Both the position numbers and the translations under genes were made by a program. The notes below the pieces were generated by a model that had not been told where the DNA came from, searched no databases, and saw only the letters and a program-made list of their open reading frames with translations. Of a stretch of 11,414 nt of DNA, positions 7,472 through 11,414 are shown piece after piece. Each line of letters opens with the position of its first letter. Within the stretch, counting starts at the first letter, position 1. The stretch spans positions 1 through 11,414 of the forward strand of contig CAIRTT010000526.1 in assembly GCA_903881535.1 (NCBI GenBank), in the 5' to 3' direction. This stretch comes from an uncultured Armatimonadota bacterium (lineage in GTDB: Bacteria > Armatimonadota > Armatimonadia > Armatimonadales > Armatimonadaceae).

Positions 7472-7499
7472 TGTACGGGAGGGCCGCTGTGTCCTCCCT
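7472..7499 (+). repeat. GC-rich hairpin repeat, copy 10
   Basis: A diverged copy: GTACGGGAGGGC, loop CGCTGT, GTCCTCCC, with one G-T pair in the stem. It sits between modules, 12 bases upstream of the conserved block of the module 1 promoter and 76 bases downstream of the module 2 PIN gene. Confidence 0.7.
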
Positions 7500-7574
7500 T
7501 GCGTCCCGTGATGCGGTTACGTGTCTGGAATTTGGTCCGTCATCTATATACGTTCCATTAATCACACTGAGTGA

Positions 7575-8039
7575 CTACAACACATTTTCCAAGTCCGTCC
7601 AAAGCTTCGCATTAACGAGCTGATCCAAATGCTGGACATTCGTAGTGGCAACCACGTACTCCCTGAGGGATAACTGCTGATCCAGAACTTGACCGGCCAA
7701 AATTACGTCGCCATCCAGTGATGCTGAGCTGGCAGTGGGTTTGCCGATCATCCGCAATCTGGCCCATTCTTGAGCTGCAATTTGCATTGCACTTTGCTCA
7801 ATGGGCAGGAAGCGATTTGGAACACGGAAGTTAAATTGATCCAGTGCTTCAACCGCATCACCCTTGCCTAATCGCAACAACTCACGACGCAGCTCATAGT
7901 CGCAAATTTCCGGTACGATTATCTGATGTCCGAACGTTTCCAAGGCGATACACCAGCGCTTGATCGCGTATGTCAGCATGCTCTTCGGAACAGGATTCGT
8001 GACAAAGCCTAGGATCCCGGTATCTAGAAAGACAATCAT
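7575..8039 (-). CDS. PIN-domain RNase, VapC-like toxin (module 2)
   Basis: Predicted PIN endoribonuclease, 154 residues, from a different branch than the PIN proteins of modules 1 and 4: the domain starts at residue 1 with no N-terminal extension. Visible features are IVFLDTGILG (D6), VPEICDYELRREL (E44 and E49), SLDGDVILAGQ (D109 and D111) and the closing VVATTNVQHL, where Asn 134 replaces the last acidic residue. The VPEICDYEVRREL-like and TTNVxHL motifs are typical of a PIN subgroup common in cyanobacteria and environmental bacteria. The start overlaps the stop of the preceding gene by ATGA, so translation is coupled. It is last in a three-ORF unit transcribed from the promoter at 8431-8489. 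Confidence 0.85.
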   Translation of the reverse strand: MIVFLDTGILGFVTNPVPKSMLTYAIKRWCIALETFGHQIIVPEICDYELRRELLRLGKGDAVEALDQFNFRVPNRFLPIEQSAMQIAAQEWARLRMIGKPTASSASLDGDVILAGQVLDQQLSLREYVVATTNVQHLDQLVNAKLWTDLENVL

Positions 8040-8296
8040 CTGATATGTCGATGAGGAAATAGAACCCTTGCTCCAGCACGGATACGTTCAGCATCGATTG
8101 CATCCTGAACCTGCTCCCAGTCGTCTAAAGCATCGGTAACATCCGTATTCAGGTGCTCAGATAGCAATGCGATACTTGGCGCATTGAGCACAGCCTGAAC
8201 TGCCGATCCTGGCCATTTTAATCTTGGGGACTTTCGTTGAAACGTCGCTCGATAGTCGAAAGTGTCACTCCCTTGGGTAGATGCTGATGCGCTCAC
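8036..8296 (-). CDS. Candidate antitoxin of PIN module 2
   Basis: An 86-residue protein directly upstream of the PIN gene, overlapping it by ATGA: the classic antitoxin position. It starts with GTG, with AGGA 8 bases ahead, and its start overlaps the stop of a 38-codon ORF by GTGA. The N-terminal 30 residues are basic and polar (YRATFQRKSPRLKWPG). The middle is hydrophobic with AVQAVLNAPSIALLSEHLNTDV, followed by an acidic helix-like stretch with DALDDWEQVQDAIDAERIRAGARVLFP. The family is not recognised. Role inferred from position, size and the partner gene. Confidence 0.7.
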   Translation of the reverse strand: MSASASTQGSDTFDYRATFQRKSPRLKWPGSAVQAVLNAPSIALLSEHLNTDVTDALDDWEQVQDAIDAERIRAGARVLFPHRHIR

Positions 8297-8409
8297 TGTG
8301 GGCGTCCTATCAGAATTATGTGAACAGGATCGATTCTTACATCGGCTGGATTTTCAAGCCGGTATAGCAAAGCTATTGAACGAAAACGGGGCGACAGAAA
8401 CATCGGCAT
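8293..8409 (-). CDS. Small 38-codon ORF leading module 2
   Basis: This short frame starts MPMFLSPRFRSIALLYRLE and stops at a TGA that shares GTGA with the start of the candidate antitoxin. GGAGG lies 5-6 bases before the ATG, the best ribosome site in the module, and the frame sits in the exact place, relative to the shared promoter and leader, that the PIN gene takes in modules 1, 3 and 4. It may be a real leader peptide that couples translation to the antitoxin, or the rewritten remnant of a toxin N-terminus. No signal peptide or known motif is visible, and coding status is uncertain because of its length. Confidence 0.4.
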   Translation of the reverse strand: MPMFLSPRFRSIALLYRLENPADVRIDPVHIILIGRPQ

Positions 8410-8430
8410 TTAGCCTCCAAAGATAGAATG

Positions 8431-8489
8431 TTCCGCCTAAATCGAGAATATCGGTACTTTGTAATTCGTGCAACCACGCAGTGGGAACG
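8431..8489 (-). promoter_or_regulatory. Shared-type promoter and leader, module 2
   Basis: Minus strand: -35 TTGCAC (8473-8468), 17-base spacer, -10 TATTCT (8450-8445), CGATTT, then AGGCGGAA (8438-8431), 12 bases, GGAGG. The block 8470-8489 is identical to 7441-7460. This is the closest of the four to a standard housekeeping sigma promoter. Confidence 0.75.
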
Positions 8490-8498
8490 CTGCCTCTC

Positions 8499-8530
8499 CG
8501 CGCAGGGGACGACCTCCGTGTCCGTCGCGC
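8499..8530 (+). repeat. GC-rich hairpin repeat, copy 11 (degenerate)
   Basis: CGCGCAGGGGACGAC, CTCCGT, GTCCGTCGCG. The stem is imperfect compared with the other copies. It lies 9 bases from the conserved block of the module 2 promoter, mirroring the spacing in module 1. Confidence 0.55.
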
Positions 8531-8574
8531 CTGACGGATTCGTTTAGTCGCCATCATGAATCGAACAAACGACT

Positions 8575-8601
8575 CGTAGGGGCAGGCCTCTGTGCCTGCC
8601 C
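8575..8601 (+). repeat. GC-rich hairpin repeat, copy 12
   Basis: CGTAGGGGCAGGC, loop CTCTGT, GCCTGCCC: perfect 8-bp stem. It forms a head-to-head pair with copy 13, 25 bases away. Confidence 0.8.
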
Positions 8602-8626
8602 TCATTCCGTTTCGTAATTGGAAGCC

Positions 8627-8654
8627 GCGGGCAGGCGTGGAAGCCTGCCCCTAC
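8627..8654 (-). repeat. GC-rich hairpin repeat, copy 13 (inverted)
   Basis: Minus strand: GTAGGGGCAGGC, loop TTCCAC, GCCTGCCC. It nearly repeats copy 3 (1313-1340) with the flanking AGAGGCTT. It is 39 bases downstream of the stop of the module 3 partner gene. Confidence 0.8.
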
Positions 8655-8693
8655 AGAGGCTTCAAGGATGCCTGTCTCATAGGTGGGCATCCA

Positions 8694-8930
8694 TCACTCT
8701 TGTTTGCCACGCTCACAATCGGGCACGGTACAACGCTGTGGATAGAACGGATTCGCTTTGATGGGGCCGGTTCCAAGTATCTCCAGGACGAAGGGATGAA
8801 GATCCAGTGTCTCGATGTCAACATCGCCCAATAGTCCTGCAGTTTGCCTTAACTTGACCTCAGCAATCTTGAGGCAGGCGTCCATCATTAGGCGCTTCCG
8901 TTCGGCAATCGGGATGCGTTTCACTGCCAT
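8694..8930 (-). CDS. Small conserved partner protein, orphan copy (module 3)
   Basis: A 78-residue protein that matches the module 4 partner in about 56 of 71 aligned positions (counted by eye), with the shared core GDVDIETLDLHPFVLEI. An N-terminal basic helix-like segment with DACLKIAE precedes the core. The C-terminus is VPDCERGKQE with a C-x4-C pair (C67, C72), a possible half of a metal site. Its start overlaps the stub of a PIN gene by 10 bases. Unlike its sister, no ribosome site precedes the ATG, so it may be made only by coupling to the stub or hardly at all. If the family is an antitoxin, this is one without its own toxin. I do not recognise the family. Confidence 0.75.
   Translation of the reverse strand: MAVKRIPIAERKRLMMDACLKIAEVKLRQTAGLLGDVDIETLDLHPFVLEILGTGPIKANPFYPQRCTVPDCERGKQE
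8794..8830. repeat. Direct repeat left by duplication of the partner gene
   Basis: 37 bases here are identical to 9347-9383, inside the conserved core codons of the two partner genes. Identity at third codon positions shows that the two copies share a fairly recent duplication or gene conversion, and offers a target for recombination. Confidence 0.7.
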
Positions 8931-9061
8931 AGTTTCGCCGGTGATTGACGGGCTGCAGCAACGAGTTGACTGTGTTTACTGTCGAATGTAGAGGAAGCGC
9001 TAAACGCAAAACTGCGCCAGCTGCGTGCCTGTATTGTGAGTAAATAAGGATTAGCGGTCAT
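8921..9061 (-). pseudogene. Truncated stub of a module 4-type PIN toxin gene
   Basis: A 46-codon frame beginning MTANPYLLTIQ behind GGAG at 6 bases. It sits under the same promoter and leader as the full PIN gene of module 4, which begins MSATCYVITSQ; five of the first eleven residues agree and others are conservative. After about 20 residues the likeness ends: the PIN motifs YLLDT, VxVIxIxEL, VPDAIIAAT and LVTAD are all missing. The frame runs on to a TGA that overlaps the start of the partner gene. The simplest reading is loss of about 300 bases covering the PIN domain. A short functional peptide cannot be ruled out. Confidence 0.6.
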
Positions 9062-9084
9062 GAAAATCTCCAAACGAGTTGATG

Positions 9085-9143
9085 TTCCGCCTGATTCCAA
9101 ATTATCGTGGGGCGACTCGCTCCGCAATCACGCACTGGGAACG
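9085..9143 (-). promoter_or_regulatory. Shared-type promoter and leader, module 3
   Basis: Minus strand: -35 TTGCGG (9127-9122), 17-base spacer, -10 TAATTT (9104-9099), GGAATC, AGGCGGAA (9092-9085), 13 bases, GGAG. The 20-base block 9124-9143 differs from those of modules 1 and 2 at two positions. The promoter looks intact although the toxin gene behind it is lost. Confidence 0.7.
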
Positions 9144-9178
9144 ACTTTTTATCCTGATGGGTACCGTCACGCTATCCG

Positions 9179-9206
9179 TGTAGGGGAGGGCTGCGACGCC
9201 CTCCCG
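9179..9206 (+). repeat. GC-rich hairpin repeat, copy 14
   Basis: TGTAGGGGAGGGC, loop TGCGAC, GCCCTCCC: perfect 8-bp stem. It lies between the end of module 4 (41 bases) and the promoter of module 3 (35 bases). Confidence 0.8.
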
Positions 9207-9247
9207 CGGCGTAGAACATACGACTTGTCCTACGGGAAGCTATTCCA

Positions 9248-9490
9248 TCACTTTTGTTTGCCACGCTCACAATCGGGCACGCAACAACGTATTGGATAGA
9301 GCGGATTTGCCTTTAGGGGTTCGGTCCCGACTATTTCCAGGACGAATGGATGAAGATCCAGTGTCTCGATGTCAACATCGCCCATTAATCCCGCCGTCTG
9401 ATAATACTTAATTTCAGCAATCTTGAGGCAGGCGTCATAGAGAATGCGCTTCTGTTCGGCAATTCTGGGACGTTTAGTTGGTGACTTCAT
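9248..9490 (-). CDS. Small conserved partner protein, candidate antitoxin of PIN module 4
   Basis: An 80-residue relative of the 8694-8930 protein. It starts MKSPTKRPRIAEQKR (basic), has DACLKIAEIK and the strongly conserved core GDVDIETLDLHPFVLEI, and ends CCVPDCERGKQK with three cysteines (C69, C70, C74). GGAGG stands 10 bases before the ATG, and ATGA is shared with the stop of the PIN gene, so the two are coupled. Position next to the PIN gene and its independent survival in module 3 support an antitoxin role, placed after the toxin rather than before it. It does not look like a known VapB, AbrB, RHH or Phd protein. Confidence 0.75.
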   Translation of the reverse strand: MKSPTKRPRIAEQKRILYDACLKIAEIKYYQTAGLMGDVDIETLDLHPFVLEIVGTEPLKANPLYPIRCCVPDCERGKQK

Positions 9491-9927
9491 TCAGTAATGT
9501 CCTCCAATCGAGCGCTTTTGACAGCTGGATGACTAAGCAGTCTTTTGTCGGCGGTTACCAGAGTGAGACCCTGACATACGGATGTCGCAGCAATAATCGC
9601 ATCCGGTACTGTCAATTTCATTTTGATTCTAAGCATTACGGCTACTTTGACGCAGCTCCAGTCACAAGGGAGGTTGGGTCTTGAAGTTAGAAATTCCCCT
9701 ATTCTATAGACGGTAATCGCACTACGCTTACGAGGCAGCAACAACTCAATAATAGTGATGACTGAAATGGCACATTCATCCAACAGATCTCTGGGGATGT
9801 CTACATTCTGTTCAACATAGTCGACGACGATGCATGTGTCTAACAGATAGCGACAACGAGGAATAGAACGGGATGGTTCACAGACAACGCTAGGTTGCGA
9901 TGTGATTACGTAACAGGTGGCGGACAT
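9487..9927 (-). CDS. PIN-domain RNase, VapC-like toxin (module 4)
   Basis: Predicted PIN endoribonuclease, 146 residues. All four acidic positions are present: D30 in YLLDTCIVVD, E61 in VITIIEL, D109 in VPDAIIAATS and D127 in LVTADKRL. About 25 residues precede the fold, beginning MSATCYVITSQ. I chose the ATG at 9927 because GGAG lies 6 bases before it, exactly as in module 3; a TTG at 9939 contains that site. The same VPDA(L/I)IAAT and LVT(E/A)D motifs occur in the module 1 PIN protein, so these two are closer to each other than to the module 2 one. It is followed by its partner with an ATGA overlap. Confidence 0.87.
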   Translation of the reverse strand: MSATCYVITSQPSVVCEPSRSIPRCRYLLDTCIVVDYVEQNVDIPRDLLDECAISVITIIELLLPRKRSAITVYRIGEFLTSRPNLPCDWSCVKVAVMLRIKMKLTVPDAIIAATSVCQGLTLVTADKRLLSHPAVKSARLEDITE

Positions 9928-9952
9928 AAACATCTCCAAAAATGGGATTAAT

Positions 9953-9996
9953 TTCCGCCTATGTTCACATTATCGTATTCGAGAGAATCGTTGCAA
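9953..9996 (-). promoter_or_regulatory. Shared-type promoter and leader, module 4
   Basis: Minus strand: -35 TTGCAA (9996-9991), 18-base spacer, -10 TAATGT (9972-9967), GAACAT, AGGCGGAA (9960-9953), 15 bases, GGAG. The boxes agree with the other three modules but the 20-base upstream block is absent, and no hairpin repeat follows. This module therefore marks the outer edge of the array. Confidence 0.7.
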
Positions 9997-10061
9997 GACC
10001 AAGGTTGCGGCGCTCACAGATGTCTGACTACCCACCGTGCGACAAATGATAAATTCCGCTA

Positions 10062-10388
10062 ATGGATCGCCACGCAACCGCTCGGGAGGAAGAGCTCATC
10101 TACGATGCCGGTTATGCCGAAAAGGTTCTCGCCGCGTTCATCAACAATGGCCAGCTCGTCACCATCCCGGCAAAGCTCAAGAAGCAGCGTGTGGTCCTCG
10201 ATTACATTGTCCAGCGCTTCAAACCCGGCCGCGGTTACCATGAGCTCGATGTCAATGCGTTGCTAAAACCTCTCCACCCAGATGTCGCGACGCTCCGCCG
10301 CCTCCTCATCACCGAGAAGCTGATGACCCGTGAGAACAGTATTTATCAGCGTGTGACAAGTGAGAATGCTCCAGAGGAAGCATCTTAA
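10062..10388 (+). CDS. DUF2087-domain protein
   Basis: A 108-residue protein that is almost entirely a DUF2087 domain. The diagnostic part is GRGYHELDVNALLKPLHPDVATLRRLLITEKLMTRENSIYQRV (about 56-98; split here for reading: YHELDVNALL, then HPDVATLRRLL, then IYQRV), which resembles a small winged-helix-like fold. The domain often forms the C-terminal part of ArsR or MerR type regulators; here it stands alone without a DNA-binding N-terminus. ATG at 10062 follows TTCCGCTA with no clear ribosome site. It is divergent from module 4, with 65 bases between the promoter elements and its start. Possible regulator, unproven. Confidence 0.8.
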   Translation: MDRHATAREEELIYDAGYAEKVLAAFINNGQLVTIPAKLKKQRVVLDYIVQRFKPGRGYHELDVNALLKPLHPDVATLRRLLITEKLMTRENSIYQRVTSENAPEEAS

Positions 10389-10451
10389 AGGACAACAAGC
10401 CCCCCGGACATCCACGACGTTGTGAACATCCAAGTGGGCGTGCGTTACCGC

Positions 10452-10769
10452 TTAGTAGCGGGAGCCGCGGCTACGGGATGAACCGTACAGGCTGCCGCCG
10501 CCAAAGCTGCTGGAGCGGGATGAGCCATAGAGGCTTGGTGGGCTGATGCGTGTGCCGGCGGAGCCGGTGAACGGGTTGATGTTGCCCTTTGTCGTCCAGT
10601 TGTTGCTAAACGCGCTGTCCTTTGTGGAGCGGAAATGTCCCTGGGTATAGGAACCATCCTTCTTTGTGTAGCCGCTGACAAACGATGAGCTGTAGCTGCT
10701 GCCGGTGCCTTGGGCGAATGTCGGGGCGATGACCGCGGCGACCGCGGCGAGTGCCAAGAGAATTTTCAT
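10452..10769 (-). CDS. Small secreted protein with KDG-type motif and SLYGSSRS repeats
   Basis: A 105-residue exported protein. The first 19 residues, MKILLALAAVAAVIAPTFA, form a clear signal peptide with a cleavage site after AFA-like TFA. The body has YTKKDGSYTQGHFRS and NNWTTKGNINPFTG, a motif pair known from many small periplasmic or surface proteins of unknown role (xKDGTYVxPHxRSxPD ... NxxTxGNxNPxTG). The C-terminus is low in complexity, with SLYGSSRS twice and a Gly/Ser/Arg-rich end. The start at 10769 is set by AGAAGAGG about 6 bases ahead and by the signal peptide; further upstream codons in frame are not protein-like. It converges with the DUF2087 gene. Confidence 0.8.
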   Translation of the reverse strand: MKILLALAAVAAVIAPTFAQGTGSSYSSSFVSGYTKKDGSYTQGHFRSTKDSAFSNNWTTKGNINPFTGSAGTRISPPSLYGSSRSSSFGGGSLYGSSRSRGSRY

Positions 10770-10904
10770 ACAAACCTCTTCTGGAGAGCGGCCAGCAAAC
10801 CCGGACGCCTCCGTGCCGACTATATCAGTGTGACATCCGGTCTGGATGCGTAGCGCTTGGAAACCAGTAAGCGTGCTGGGGAGGGGGGGCACGGGATACG
10901 AAAC

Positions 10905-11414
10905 TTAGCGCTCGACTGGCATCAGGGGATGCTTTTGCAGCATCAAGGCCTCCCGGGTTCCTCCAAGCTGAAAGGCATTGTCCGCCCAGTCGAAAGGGGC
11001 ATCGAAGCGATGGATCGCCCGATGGTGATTCGGACACACAAGCACAAGGTTGGACAGGGCATCCGTGCCGCCACGCGAGATCCAGTGGATATGATGCGCC
11101 TCGCAGATATCGCTGCCGTATGTCTCACGAGGTGACCACGCGCACAGCTGGCAACATCCATCGTAGATGTCCCTCAGTTCAAGAACGTGCTGACGGGATC
11201 GTGTGGCGATGGATTCCTGGAGGCGTTGCATCCGATTTTGATGTGATTCATCCGCATAGGTAACCCGGATCAGCTCACGGACACGGTCGGGGTTATCTGT
11301 CATCAGTGCGGCTTCCAGCTCATCTTCCGGGAGTAGCTTCGCCCGGGCATCGGACGGGAATTCGCGGCAGAAGGAGCGTAACAGGGCATCATCGGAGGCT
11401 GTAATTTGCTTCAC
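10905..11414 (-). CDS. HNH endonuclease domain protein, start at or beyond window edge
   Basis: Predicted HNH nuclease, at least 169 residues. The C-terminal half holds the domain: zinc cysteines in CCQLC (C88, C91), the catalytic EAHHIHWISRGG (H107/H108), the Asn of LSNLVLVC (N122) and CPNHHRAIH with C127 and H130, H131. The N-terminal 80 residues are helical and charged with no known domain. The last three bases of the window read GTG in frame, which could be the start, but the frame may go on outside, so treat it as possibly partial. Such stand-alone HNH proteins occur in restriction, phage and mobile contexts; nothing nearby decides between these. Confidence 0.85.
   Translation of the reverse strand: MKQITASDDALLRSFCREFPSDARAKLLPEDELEAALMTDNPDRVRELIRVTYADESHQNRMQRLQESIATRSRQHVLELRDIYDGCCQLCAWSPRETYGSDICEAHHIHWISRGGTDALSNLVLVCPNHHRAIHRFDAPFDWADNAFQLGGTREALMLQKHPLMPVER

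Noticed and set aside
7393..7623. 76-codon plus-strand frame
   Set aside because: It covers the module 1 promoter and a hairpin repeat and ends in antisense of the module 2 PIN gene.
8354..8605. 83-codon minus-strand frame through the module 2 promoter
   Set aside because: It runs across a hairpin repeat, the -35/-10 boxes and the leader, and is out of frame with the well-positioned 38-codon ORF.
10770..10892. N-terminal extension of the secreted protein to 10892
   Set aside because: A ribosome site and a perfect signal peptide begin at 10769; the upstream codons are not protein-like.
10857..11135. 92-codon plus-strand frame
   Set aside because: Antisense of the HNH nuclease gene, whose zinc and catalytic residues are clear.

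Overview
The window looks like a chromosomal segment of an uncultured, moderately GC-rich bacterium. It carries single-domain metabolic genes between long non-coding stretches filled with short GC-rich hairpin repeats. That repeat style, a GH20-type enzyme beside an unclassified hydrolase, and a small secreted 'KDG...' protein recall environmental lineages such as Armatimonadota. This placement is a weak inference, because no marker gene is present.

Layout. (1) 1-1496: a lone SAM-dependent methyltransferase on the minus strand (255-1001), bordered by hairpin repeats and a stretch of about 500 bases without a gene. (2) 1497-6189: two large divergent genes, a GH20-like beta-hexosaminidase (minus) and a 631-residue protein of probable carbohydrate-hydrolase type (plus), separated by 142 bases. 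(3) 6190-6661: a gene-free stretch made mostly of hairpin repeats and a second repeat family. (4) 6662-9996: four small modules in tandem, all on the minus strand. (5) 10062-11414: a DUF2087 protein, a small secreted protein and an HNH endonuclease cut by, or starting at, the window edge.

The most interesting part is region 4. Three modules have a complete toxin-antitoxin-like layout with a PIN-domain RNase of VapC type. In module 1 (6662-7376) and module 4 (9248-9927) the PIN gene comes first and a small partner gene overlaps its end, the reverse of the usual antitoxin-first order. In module 2 (7575-8409) the order is a 38-codon small ORF, a small partner, then the PIN gene, joined by GTGA and ATGA overlaps. 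Module 3 (8694-9061) is a decayed relative of module 4: the partner survives, but of the PIN gene only an N-terminal stub remains.

All four modules, although their proteins differ, begin with the same promoter and leader layout: a -35 beginning TTGC, a 17 or 18 base spacer, a -10 beginning TA, exactly 6 bases, then the invariant octamer AGGCGGAA, then 12-15 bases to a GGAG ribosome site. Three of the four also share a 20-base block over and upstream of the -35. Hairpin repeats lie at the module junctions. The stems of these repeats vary in a compensating way between copies, so the fold rather than the sequence seems to be kept. I read this as an array of toxin-antitoxin cassettes that share an interchangeable promoter unit and are bounded by hairpins. 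The small partner family with the core DVDIETLDLHPFVLEI is, as far as I can recognise, not a named antitoxin family.
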